The notes beneath the pieces were generated by a model. The model was not told the DNA's origin. It saw only the letters and a program-made list of their open reading frames with translations, and searched no databases. Shown here in pieces: positions 1 to 5,391 of a stretch of DNA of 6,409 nucleotides. Where the stretch lies: assembly GCA_028871595.1 (NCBI GenBank), contig JAGWMT010000185.1, positions 1 through 6,409 on the forward strand, written 5' to 3'. Made by a program: the position numbers and the translations under genes. Source of the DNA: Elusimicrobiota bacterium. GTDB taxonomy: Bacteria > Elusimicrobiota > Elusimicrobia > UBA1565 > UBA9628. Within the stretch, counting starts at the first letter, position 1. Each line of letters begins with the position of its first letter.

Positions 1-2
1 GC

Positions 3-410
3 GCGGGCAACGTGGGCGGCGCGCTGTGGGCCGGCAACATCCGCCGGCGGCGCCCCGTCGCGCTGGCCTGCGTGGGCTACGCCTTCCTGGGCGCGGGCTT
101 CCTGGCCATGGGCCTGGCGCCGAACCTGTTCTGGCTGGGCGCGGCCTGCGCGCTGGGCGGCTTCGGCGGCCCGGTCAGCGACCTGCCGTTCGTGGACCTG
201 GTCCAAAAACTTTATCCGGTCGAGGACATCCCCAAGCTGTTCCGCCTGCGCATGGCCGCGGAGACCGGCGCGGCCCTGCTCCTGATGACCGCCTCCCCCA
301 CCTTGTTCCGCGACTACTCGCCGCGGATCGTGATGACCGCCTGCGGGGCGGCGTTCTCCCTGATCGCGGCCGTTTTCTACGCCGCCCGCGGCGAGACGGC
401 CGCGGCCTGA
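3..410 (+). CDS. Major facilitator superfamily transporter, C-terminal part
   Basis: The reading frame is open from the window edge, so only about the last 135 residues of what is normally a protein of about 400 residues are seen; the substrate cannot be told. At least three hydrophobic membrane segments alternate with short charged loops. An Arg-rich cytoplasmic loop (NIRRRRP) precedes the helix beginning PVALACVGYAF. A Gly-rich helix (LGAACALGGFGGPVSDLPF) follows, then a loop with QKLYPVEDIPKLFRLR, and the last helix starts at IVMTACGAAF. The short polar tail ends ARGETAAA. The loop sequence followed by 'RLRMAAETGAALLLM' resembles the C-terminal half of drug- or macrolide-efflux-like MFS proteins, where helix 10 leads into an 'R(l/m)...' segment; that subfamily assignment is inference. 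Codon use is strongly GC-rich, as in the right flank, so this looks like resident chromosome just outside the integrated region. Confidence 0.8.
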   Translation, partial: AGNVGGALWAGNIRRRRPVALACVGYAFLGAGFLAMGLAPNLFWLGAACALGGFGGPVSDLPFVDLVQKLYPVEDIPKLFRLRMAAETGAALLLMTASPTLFRDYSPRIVMTACGAAFSLIAAVFYAARGETAAA

Positions 411-445
411 GCCGCCGCGCGGGTTAGGCGGGATTTGCGCGAATG

Positions 446-454
446 TGATATACT
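446..454 (+). promoter_or_regulatory. Extended -10 promoter element of the tRNA-Asp gene
   Basis: TATACT at 449-454 is preceded by TG at 446-447 with one base between, which matches the extended -10 consensus (TGnTATAAT). It ends 8 bases before the first base of the mature tRNA (463), so transcription would start at about 460-462. There is no good -35 box (TTAGGC at 424-429 is 19 bases upstream), which fits an extended -10 promoter. This is inference from sequence and position. Confidence 0.55.
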
Positions 455-462
455 GTCGCGCT

Positions 463-540
463 GGGGTCATGGTGTAGCTGGCCTAACACGCCGCCCTGTC
501 AAGGCGGAGATCACGGGTTCGAATCCCGTTGGCCCCGCCA
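463..540 (+). tRNA. tRNA-Asp (anticodon GUC)
   Basis: The whole cloverleaf can be folded by eye. The acceptor stem pairs 463-469 (GGGGTCA) with 530-536 (TGGCCCC) with one G-U pair. The D stem pairs 472-475 (GTGT) with 486-489 (ACAC). The anticodon stem pairs 491-495 (CCGCC) with 503-507 (GGCGG) around the loop CTGTCAA, with anticodon GTC at 498-500. The T stem pairs 513-517 (ACGGG) with 525-529 (CCCGT) around TTCGAAT. The discriminator base is G537, as usual for tRNA-Asp, and CCA (538-540) is encoded in the DNA. The gene is intact, and its 3' end is the probable attachment site of the tyrosine recombinase encoded just downstream. Confidence 0.97.
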
Positions 541-570
541 GCTTTAGTCCCGGGAAAGAAGGAATCCTCG

Positions 571-618
571 ACGGGGATCGCGCCAAGGATGGATCGGTGC
601 GGTCCCCGTCTTCTTTTT
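571..618 (+). terminator. Rho-independent terminator behind tRNA-Asp
   Basis: A 14-bp stem pairs 571-584 (ACGGGGATCGCGCC) with 596-609 (GGTGCGGTCCCCGT). Twelve pairs are Watson-Crick and two are G-U. The loop is 11 bases (585-595), and the T-rich tract CTTCTTTTT follows at 610-618. It would end the tRNA-Asp transcript and insulate the integrase gene from it. Because the tRNA 3' end is the likely crossover point, this terminator may belong either to the host or to the element. Confidence 0.8.
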
Positions 619-632
619 GGCCCCTGGCACTT

Positions 633-650
633 ATGACAGATTTCTGCCAT
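633..650. promoter_or_regulatory. Imperfect palindrome upstream of the integrase gene
   Basis: The half-sites ATGACAGA (633-640) and TCTGCCAT (643-650) are inverted repeats with one mismatch, separated by 2 bases. A wider TGGCA (625-629) / TGCCA (645-649) pair overlaps it. The site lies between the tRNA terminator and the integrase ribosome binding site, where an integrase operator or recombinase-binding site would be expected. No protein can be assigned, and no clear -35/-10 pair was found here. Confidence 0.3.
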
Positions 651-683
651 ACCGGGACTGCCCCCGAGGCAGGAGGAACCGCC

Positions 684-1724
684 ATGGCGCGCATCTACCA
701 GGTCGAAGGAAAAAAGGGCGCCCGCTGGTGTCTGGACTACCACGCGGAAGGCCGCCGCGTTCGTAAGCGGATCGGCAACTCCAAGCGCCTGGCTGAGCTC
801 GCCCTAGCCGACGTCCAGGTCAAGCTCGAGCGCAAGGAGGCAGGCTTCGCGGTCAAGGATCGCCCCCTCCCGGCCTTCATCGAGGAGTACCTCAACTACG
901 CCCAGGCGAACAAGGCCAAGAAGTCCTACGAGCGCGACGTGCTGACCCTCAAGCACTTCACCGGGATTGTCGAGGCCGACAAGCTCAGCGGCGTGACCGC
1001 GACAAAACTCGAAGCCTACAAGGCCCGCCGCCGCGAACACGGCGCCGAGCCGGCCACTCTCAACCGCGAGTTGAACACCATCAAGGCGATGTTCAACAAG
1101 GCCGTGGCTTGGGGTGCTATCACCGACAACCCGGCGAGAACAGTCAAGAAGTTCCGGGGGTCGCGCAAGCAAATCCGCTGCTTGAGCAAGGAAGAGGCGC
1201 GGACGCTGCTCGCGGCCGCCGACCCGCACATGAAGCCGGTCATCGAGACCTTCCTGCTCACCGGACTGCGCCGCGGCGAGCTGATCCATCTGACGTGGGC
1301 CGACATCGACTTCAAGAACAAGAGCCTCTCAGTCCAAGCCAAGGGCGACTGGCAGCCCAAGGACTACGGGACGCGCCATATCCCGATGACGCCCCGGCTC
1401 GCGGAGGTCCTGCGGAATCATCCCCGCATCGGCGACTCCTTCGTCTTCGTGAACCGGCAAGGCCAGCCGCTCGATCCGGACGTGCTCTCCCACGACTTCC
1501 TCAAGCTCGTCCGCAGACGCGGCATTAAGGGCGCCACGGTCCACACGCTGCGGCACAGCTTCGCTGGCCACCTGGTGATGAGCGGCGCCGACCTCTACAC
1601 GGTCCAGAAGCTCCTCGGCCACTCCAGCATCAAGACGACGGAGATCTACGCCCACTTGGCGCCCGACTACCTCAAGGCCGCCATGCAGAGGCTGACATTT
1701 CGACCGCCCGGCAATTGGGAATGA
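684..1724 (+). CDS. Tyrosine recombinase / phage-type site-specific integrase
   Basis: Site-specific recombinase that cuts and rejoins DNA through a covalent 3'-phosphotyrosine link; here it probably integrates or excises an element at the adjacent tRNA-Asp gene. The start is ATG 684, with SD sequence AGGAGG at 671-676 seven bases upstream; the frame is open further up, but that part reads through the tRNA and terminator. The 346-residue product has a basic N-terminal arm-binding-like region (about 1-58), a helical core-binding domain (about 60-155, with RDVLTLKHF and LNRELNTIKAMFNKA) and a catalytic domain (about 165-330). The catalytic set is complete: Arg196 in TGLRRGEL, Lys220 in the beta-hairpin, His287 and Arg290 in HTLRHSF, His313 in LLGHSS, and nucleophile Tyr322 in EIYAHL. 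Length is typical of phage and island integrases. No excisionase gene was found nearby. Its stop lies only 3 bases from the parD operator. Confidence 0.95.
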   Translation: MARIYQVEGKKGARWCLDYHAEGRRVRKRIGNSKRLAELALADVQVKLERKEAGFAVKDRPLPAFIEEYLNYAQANKAKKSYERDVLTLKHFTGIVEADKLSGVTATKLEAYKARRREHGAEPATLNRELNTIKAMFNKAVAWGAITDNPARTVKKFRGSRKQIRCLSKEEARTLLAAADPHMKPVIETFLLTGLRRGELIHLTWADIDFKNKSLSVQAKGDWQPKDYGTRHIPMTPRLAEVLRNHPRIGDSFVFVNRQGQPLDPDVLSHDFLKLVRRRGIKGATVHTLRHSFAGHLVMSGADLYTVQKLLGHSSIKTTEIYAHLAPDYLKAAMQRLTFRPPGNWE

Positions 1725-1727
1725 TGA

Positions 1728-1763
1728 TTATCTATTGTTAATAGATAAGACTCCTGCTACACT
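1728..1763 (+). promoter_or_regulatory. parDE promoter with overlapping operator palindrome
   Basis: A perfect 9-bp inverted repeat, TTATCTATT (1728-1736) and AATAGATAA (1740-1748), has a 3-base centre. It overlaps a -35 box TTGTTA (1735-1740). A -10 box TACACT (1758-1763) follows at the ideal 17-base spacing and is preceded by TG at 1755-1756, giving an extended -10. ParD-type antitoxins repress their own operons through ribbon-helix-helix binding to such palindromes, so this is the likely autoregulatory site. It lies just after the integrase stop and is much more AT-rich than its surroundings, so the pair has its own promoter. Confidence 0.7.
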
Positions 1764-1784
1764 GTTTCTTAGGAGGAATCCCCC

Positions 1785-2054
1785 ATGACCACCGTCACCA
1801 TCTCCATCCCCGACCCGTTGAAGAGATTCATACAGAAACAAATCAAGTCCAAGGGCTTTGGAAACGTCAGTGAATATTTCCGGACCCTTATTCGCAAAGC
1901 CCAGGAAGAAGAGGCGGACGCCAAGCTTCAGGCGCTCTTGCTGGAAGGTCTCAATTCGGGAGAGGACACGGAACTCACCCGCGAGTTCTGGAAGGACCTT
2001 AAAACCGAAGCGACCCAGCTACTGAAGAAGCGCCACAAAGCCGCGACAAGATGA
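1785..2054 (+). CDS. parD: ParD-family type II antitoxin (ribbon-helix-helix)
   Basis: Antitoxin that binds and neutralises the toxin encoded directly downstream and represses the operon. The 89-residue product has the typical ParD layout. The N-terminal strand TTVTISIP pairs in the dimer to contact DNA. Two helices follow (LKRFIQKQIKSKG and NVSEYFRTLIRKAQ). The charged C-terminal half (about 40-89), with EEADAKLQALLLEGLNSG and a Lys/Arg-rich tail, would wrap the toxin. The start is ATG 1785, with SD AGGAGG at 1771-1776 eight bases upstream. The stop overlaps the next start (ATGA at 2051-2054), so the two are translationally coupled. Codon use is less GC-biased than in the flanks, which fits acquired DNA. 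The family call is firm; the symbol is by family. Confidence 0.92.
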   Translation: MTTVTISIPDPLKRFIQKQIKSKGFGNVSEYFRTLIRKAQEEEADAKLQALLLEGLNSGEDTELTREFWKDLKTEATQLLKKRHKAATR

Positions 2055-2356
2055 AATCCGTTATCCGGCCCGCCGCCCGCCGAGACATTCTCAATCAATT
2101 TCTCTATCTGATTGAGCAGAACGCGCCTCATGTCGCGGGACGATTCATTGATGCGGTCGATGCAACGATCGCGAAGCTCACCAAGAGACCTCGCATCGGC
2201 GCGCCAAAACATCTCAAGGATCCCCGGCTGCACGGCCTTCGGTCATGGCCCGTGAGCGGGTTCGAGGCGGTCCGGATCTATTACCTCGACTCGGAAGACG
2301 TCCTGCGGGTCGTGCGCGTCCTTCACGGAAAGAGGGATATCGACCGGCTCTTGTGA
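2051..2356 (+). CDS. parE: ParE/RelE-superfamily type II toxin
   Basis: Small basic toxin of 101 residues, partner of the upstream ParD-like antitoxin. Family landmarks are the opening strand and helix VIRPAARRDILNQFLYL, the loop RPRIGAP, the strand GLRSWPVSGFEAVRIYY and the final strand LRVVRVLHGKRDIDRLL. The 'R.LHGKRDI..LL' ending is the usual C-terminus of ParE proteins. Characterised ParE toxins poison DNA gyrase while related RelE toxins cut mRNA on the ribosome; sequence alone does not settle which applies, but pairing with ParD favours the ParE group. ATG 2051 overlaps the parD stop by 4 bases. Length is normal and no frame damage is seen, so the module looks functional. The stop is about 16 bases from the truncated end of the minus-strand AbiEii remnant. 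Confidence 0.9.
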   Translation: MKSVIRPAARRDILNQFLYLIEQNAPHVAGRFIDAVDATIAKLTKRPRIGAPKHLKDPRLHGLRSWPVSGFEAVRIYYLDSEDVLRVVRVLHGKRDIDRLL

Positions 2357-2372
2357 CCGTGACTGGGTTTAT

Positions 2373-2707
2373 TAATAGCACGAACCCCGGAACGGTAATG
2401 ACCGGAACCTTCGGCAGCCCTTCCCGAACCTCCGTCGCGGTAGCCGCGCAGACTTCCGGGAAACCGACCAAGGTCATCACCTGGTCGGACTCGGGCCAAA
2501 CGATCTTCCCGTCTTCGGTAATGCCGCCTCCGATCGGGATGAGATCGATCAGGATGCTCTTGGCCTCGTTCACCATCCGATGTTCGACCTTCGGAGCGCG
2601 CAGATAGCCCTTCGCTTCCAGCCCCGCTCTCAAGCGGTTGAAAGAATCCCAGTTTCCCGCAATGACGGCGAAATCCGCGTCGTTCGTTTTCTTCGGCTGA
2701 GGATAGT
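2373..2707 (-). pseudogene. AbiEii-type nucleotidyltransferase toxin, remnant lacking both ends
   Basis: On the minus strand, just behind the AbiEi-like gene, about 112 codons read as the middle of an AbiEii/AbiGii-type nucleotidyltransferase. KKTNDADFAVIAGNWDSF (about 2693-2640) carries the metal-binding D-x-D motif (DADF), followed by a helix leading to GYLRAPKVEHR, then the strand ILIDLIPIGGGI with a third acidic residue, then IVWPESDQVMTLVGFPE and a final VPVITVPGF. The N-terminal segment that should hold the Gly-Gly (or Gly-Ser) motif is absent: only about 20 bases separate the upstream stop from this stretch, and in this frame TAA and TGA occur inside the upstream gene. No plausible start codon precedes it. 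The expected continuation (a LKL.AW.DR-type helix and the C-terminal half) is replaced by frame running antisense into parE. Toxin activity is therefore very unlikely. Confidence 0.75.
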
Positions 2708-2722
2708 CCGGTCGGATTTCAG

Positions 2723-3367
2723 CTACCCGCGCACGAAAGCGTCGATCATGGCTTTGCCGTCGGTGATGCGCTTCTCATTATCCTTGCCTGGCATGAGCCA
2801 TCCCGCGGCCATCAACTCCCGAAGCACGATCTGGGCCGTCCCTAATGCGACATTGGCCTCTTTGGCGATCTCACGGAGCGGACGCTTCAACAGCTGCGGC
2901 CGCGTCAGCAAGGCATGGCAGATCTTCAAGCCTGCGGGTTCGACGATCCGGCCGGGCTCCGGTCCCGGCCGAATCTCCGGCCGGCGCCCCCGAACGTCGA
3001 CGACGATCTCCGGCGGATAGTGCAGATAGGCGTTGCCGAGCGTATCCAGATAAAAAACCCCATTCTTCCGGAACTCTTCCCCCACCATTTCGGGAATCCA
3101 TCGAGCGAATATCATGACCTTCTCGTTCTTGGCCGCATACGCGCGAGCCTGAAGCATGGCGTGGTAGGCTTGAGTCCTCGTCGCGATGTTAGTCTTGCAT
3201 TCCCCGACCACGTGCAGCGGAGGGTGGGTGTCCAGCGTCATGATGAAATCGGGGCGGCCAAAGTTTCGTTTGGGTTCCAGTTGAGTGCGGACAGGCCGCC
3301 CCAGGAGCTTCTTCAGAGCCTCCAGGCATGTCCGGTTGATATCGTCTTCTGTAATTCTGTTGTCCAT
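2723..3367 (-). CDS. AbiEi-type (type IV) antitoxin / transcriptional regulator
   Basis: A 214-residue protein, probably the antitoxin and autorepressor of an AbiE-type toxin-antitoxin system; type IV antitoxins counteract the toxin without binding it. The C-terminal part shows the family hallmarks: GVFYLDTLGNAYLH (about 103-116), VRGRRPE (125-131), AGLKICHALL (145-154) and a winged-helix-like segment PLREIAKEANVALGT (163-177). The N-terminal third has RPDF (38-41) and GECK (55-58), a spacing that resembles a PD-(D/E)xK nuclease core. ATG 3367 was chosen over the upstream ATG 3413 because the extra residues are an Arg/Lys/Ser-rich antisense of the neighbouring gene; no strong SD is seen. The partner toxin follows on the same strand but is truncated, so this antitoxin appears orphaned. 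Its start overlaps the divergent DUF4160 gene, so its native promoter may be lost. Confidence 0.8.
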   Translation of the reverse strand: MDNRITEDDINRTCLEALKKLLGRPVRTQLEPKRNFGRPDFIMTLDTHPPLHVVGECKTNIATRTQAYHAMLQARAYAAKNEKVMIFARWIPEMVGEEFRKNGVFYLDTLGNAYLHYPPEIVVDVRGRRPEIRPGPEPGRIVEPAGLKICHALLTRPQLLKRPLREIAKEANVALGTAQIVLRELMAAGWLMPGKDNEKRITDGKAMIDAFVRG

Positions 3368-3584
3368 TGTCAATGAACAGTTTTTCTTCTTCCCGCGCGA
3401 GGAAGAACGCATCCACGTCCACGTGTCCTGTCCGGACGGCGAGGCGAAGTTCTGGCTTGAGCCGATCGTCTCGCTGTGCCGGAATCACGGCTTGTCCCCG
3501 AGAACGCCGCGCGAGCTGAATGAGATCGTCGAGGAGAGAAAGGGTGAGATCACCCGCGCCTGGAAGAAGCACTTCAAAGGCTGA
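3360..3584 (+). CDS. DUF4160 family protein, probably shortened at the N-terminus
   Basis: The frame matches the small DUF4160 family, whose function is unknown and whose genes often sit next to DUF2442 genes in a toxin-antitoxin-like pair. Recognisable parts are FFFFPREEERIHVHV (usual form FFFYSNEG.EPPHIHV), GEAKFWLEPIVSL (usual AKFWL.PV.L), and a C-terminal helix RELNEIVEERKGEITRAWKKHF ending in the usual '...W...F'. The family normally begins with about a dozen residues of the kind MPTVLRIGPYR ahead of FFF. Here they are missing, and the only nearby in-frame start is TTG 3360, without an SD, giving 74 residues. An ATG at 3285 is in frame but lies deep inside the antisense AbiEi coding region. 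The stop lies within the next gene. The gene may be inactive or poorly expressed. Confidence 0.65.
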   Translation: MSIVNEQFFFFPREEERIHVHVSCPDGEAKFWLEPIVSLCRNHGLSPRTPRELNEIVEERKGEITRAWKKHFKG

Positions 3585-3816
3585 AGTCCAAGACATCATT
3601 CGGCACGGCGTCTGGCTGCTGGCCTGCGGCCGGGAGCACTTCCTCTCCTACGACCGATACCCCTGGTTCAAGGACGCCAAGGTCGCCGAGGTCTACGACG
3701 TGCGAAGGCGAACCCGGCGCTCCTTCACGCCCGACTGGAATACACCGGCCCGTTCGTCTTATTTACCGCTCTCCAAAAGCGAGAGAATCTTTGGATCGTG
3801 TCCCGCTCGCGCGTAG
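3544..3816 (+). CDS. DUF2442-like protein, C-terminus probably lost
   Basis: Residues 13-53 (KAEVQDIIRHGVWLLACGRE, then HFLSYDRYPWFKDAKVAEVYDV) fit the DUF2442 family, whose members commonly read '...V.NIS.HG.WLL..G.EYFL.F..FPWFKDA....I..V'. DUF2442 and DUF4160 genes are often adjacent, which supports both calls. GTG 3544 is the best start: GAGGAG at 3531-3536 lies seven bases upstream. The gene overlaps the DUF4160 gene by 41 bases, suggesting coupled translation. After residue 53 the expected 'L.WP.LD.DL...SI..PE' ending is missing; instead an Arg-rich, low-identity tail runs 58 bases into the convergent ankyrin gene. The +1 frame at about 3712-3745 reads ALLHARLEYTG, which may be a decayed form of the lost strand. 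Real but probably damaged; no biochemical function is known to me. Confidence 0.55.
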   Translation: MRSPAPGRSTSKAEVQDIIRHGVWLLACGREHFLSYDRYPWFKDAKVAEVYDVRRRTRRSFTPDWNTPARSSYLPLSKSERIFGSCPARA

Positions 3817-5321
3817 TCCCGGGCGCTCTTCCCGCCGCCGTCGCGCGCGTCCGCATTCGCGCCGCGGTCGAGCAGGAGCTTGACCGTCTCGGCGTGGCCT
3901 TGATCGACCGCGAAAATCAGAGCCGTCGTGCCCTTCCTCGTCCTCGCCTCGATGTCGGCCTTGCGGTTGAGCAGCCGCGCCACGATGTCGGCCTTCCCCG
4001 CGAACGCCGCGCTCACCAGCGCGGTCCAACCTTTTCGATTCCTGGTTTCGATGTCGGCGCCCTGTTCCAGGAGGGCGTCGATTTGCGCGGCGTCGCCGCG
4101 CCGCGCCGCTTCCAGGAACTTCTCGTTCAATCCCGCCGCGGCCGGGCGCGGTTCCGGAGCCTCTTTCGCGGCGGCGGCTTCGAGCAGCGGCAAAGACGTC
4201 CTGAAATTCGCGCCCGGCTCGGAGGCCAACGAAGGCACGCCGTCCCCGGCCCCGGCCACGTCGAGCGCCGTTTCCCCCGCGTCATTCCTGATGAGGACCT
4301 TCGCGCCGTGTTCGAGCAGGATCCTCAAGGTGTCGGCGTAGCCCCAATACGCCGCCCGGCTGAGGGCGGTGAAACCGCCCGCGTCCCGCGCGTTGACGTC
4401 CGCTCCGCGCTCGAGCAGGACCTTGACCGCCTCCGGATGATTCCGGTAGGCCGCGTCGATCAGCGGCGTCGAATCGTGGCCCGCGGGCCCCTCGATGCGG
4501 GCGCCGTGATCGAGGAGGAGGCGGATCAGGTCCGCGCGCCCGTCGTCCGCCGCGTACAGGAGAGGCGTCCGGCCGTCCTCCCAGGCGGAGTCGACGCGCG
4601 CGCCCTGCGCCAGCAGCGCGGCGGACGAGGCCGCGTCCCCGTCCTTGACCGCCTGGATGAGGCGGTCGTCCAGGCTGGGCGCGGCCGCGCGCGGCTCCAG
4701 AAGGGCGACGACGTCGACGTGCTTCCGGCCGCGCGCAATGTCTAGGGCGGTCTTGCCTTCGTAGTCCCGTGCATTCACGTCGGCGCCGCGCTCGAGCAGC
4801 AGCTTGACCGCCTCGGCGCGGCCTTCCCGGGCGGCCGCGATGAGCGGGGTCTGTCTCCGTTCGTCGCGGACCTCGGTCTTGGCCCCACGCGCGAGAAGCA
4901 GTTTGACGATGGCCGCGCACCCTCCGGCGGCGGCGACGACCAGCGCGGGCTCCCCTCCGTCCGCCGCGTCGATGCGGGCCTTGTGGTCCAGCAACATCCG
5001 CACCACCGCGGCGTTCCCGCTCGCGACGGCCCATTGCAGGGACGTTCTTCCGTCCTCCATCCCCGCCCCGGCGTCGGCCCCGCGGTTGAGCAGGAGCATG
5101 ACGGTCTTGGCGCGGCCCCAGGCGACCGCGTTGATCAGCGGCGTCATGCCGTGCTCATCCTTCGCCTCGATGCGGGCGCCTTGGTCCAGCAGCGCGGCGG
5201 TCTTGCTCAGATCGCCGGATCGGGCCGCGGAGAGGAGCCGCTCGTCGCGGCTCTCGGCGTGCGCGGGCGCCGTCAGCGCCAAGGCGAGGACCGCTAGGGC
5301 GGCCCGGGTCGGGAAGGCCAT
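3759..5321 (-). CDS. Exported ankyrin-repeat protein
   Basis: A 520-residue protein, ankyrin repeats throughout after a signal peptide; ankyrin arrays bind protein partners, and here the site would be the periplasm or outside. Start ATG 5321 gives a convincing export signal (PTRAALAVLALALTAPAHA, cleavage likely after Ala22). The frame is open to 5444, but those 41 extra residues would bury the signal. Repeats show the usual 33-residue pattern 'G.TPL..A...G....V..LLL.RGAD....D'. Three blocks begin with a related capping helix: DERLLSAARSGD (26-37), DDRLIQAVKDGD (218-229) and NEKFLEAARRGD (399-410). Close repeats include LLERGADVNARD at about 175 and 302. Linkers rich in Ala/Pro (about 209-217 and 360-398) separate the blocks. 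No enzymatic domain is present. It is divergent from the 5404 gene with 82 bases between, and no clear SD is visible. Strong GC codon bias marks it as resident rather than island DNA. Confidence 0.9.
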   Translation of the reverse strand: MAFPTRAALAVLALALTAPAHAESRDERLLSAARSGDLSKTAALLDQGARIEAKDEHGMTPLINAVAWGRAKTVMLLLNRGADAGAGMEDGRTSLQWAVASGNAAVVRMLLDHKARIDAADGGEPALVVAAAGGCAAIVKLLLARGAKTEVRDERRQTPLIAAAREGRAEAVKLLLERGADVNARDYEGKTALDIARGRKHVDVVALLEPRAAAPSLDDRLIQAVKDGDAASSAALLAQGARVDSAWEDGRTPLLYAADDGRADLIRLLLDHGARIEGPAGHDSTPLIDAAYRNHPEAVKVLLERGADVNARDAGGFTALSRAAYWGYADTLRILLEHGAKVLIRNDAGETALDVAGAGDGVPSLASEPGANFRTSLPLLEAAAAKEAPEPRPAAAGLNEKFLEAARRGDAAQIDALLEQGADIETRNRKGWTALVSAAFAGKADIVARLLNRKADIEARTRKGTTALIFAVDQGHAETVKLLLDRGANADARDGGGKSARDYARAGHDPKILSLLESGK

Positions 5322-5391
5322 TCCCGGGTAGCTTAACCCCGATGCCGGAAAAAAGAAAGCCCGCCATACAGCCTTTCGCCGGATCGGGCCG

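Larger units (their letters stand above)
541..3720. mobile_element. Putative tRNA-Asp-borne integrated element or island (right end not defined)
   Basis: The left end is well supported: a tRNA gene is followed at once by a tyrosine recombinase reading away from it, then by accessory genes of toxin-antitoxin type with lower GC than the flanks. The right end is set only by where the last accessory gene (DUF2442-like) loses family resemblance, near 3700-3760. No repeat of the tRNA 3' end (517-540) was found downstream in the window, so no attR can be named. No conjugation, replication or phage structural genes are present. The block is best read as a decayed, shortened remnant, or as the left part of a rearranged island. 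Boundaries are inference. Confidence 0.5.

Noticed and set aside
625..640. Sigma-54 promoter suggested by TGGCAC at 625-630
   Set aside because: The required GC dinucleotide at the -12 position is absent at correct spacing.
435..683. Upstream extension of the integrase frame through the tRNA
   Set aside because: It would translate the tRNA-Asp gene and terminator; ATG 684 has a good SD and begins the family-like N-terminus.
2257..2265. CGGGTTCGA resembling the tRNA T-loop, possible attR (another near 2935)
   Set aside because: Only 9 bases match; they lie inside parE and AbiEi coding sequence and do not extend into the acceptor stem sequence.
3189..3599. 136-residue minus-strand frame
   Set aside because: It is antisense to the DUF4160 match and overlaps the AbiEi-like gene in another frame; no family features.
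3798..5331. Long plus-strand and alternative minus-strand frames inside the ankyrin gene
   Set aside because: They are Arg/Ala/Gly-rich shadows produced by GC-rich periodic repeats.
5340..5375. Minus-strand T-run with a 5-bp GAAAG/CTTTC stem as a terminator
   Set aside because: The stem is too weak and AT-rich, and there is no gene upstream on that strand that needs it.
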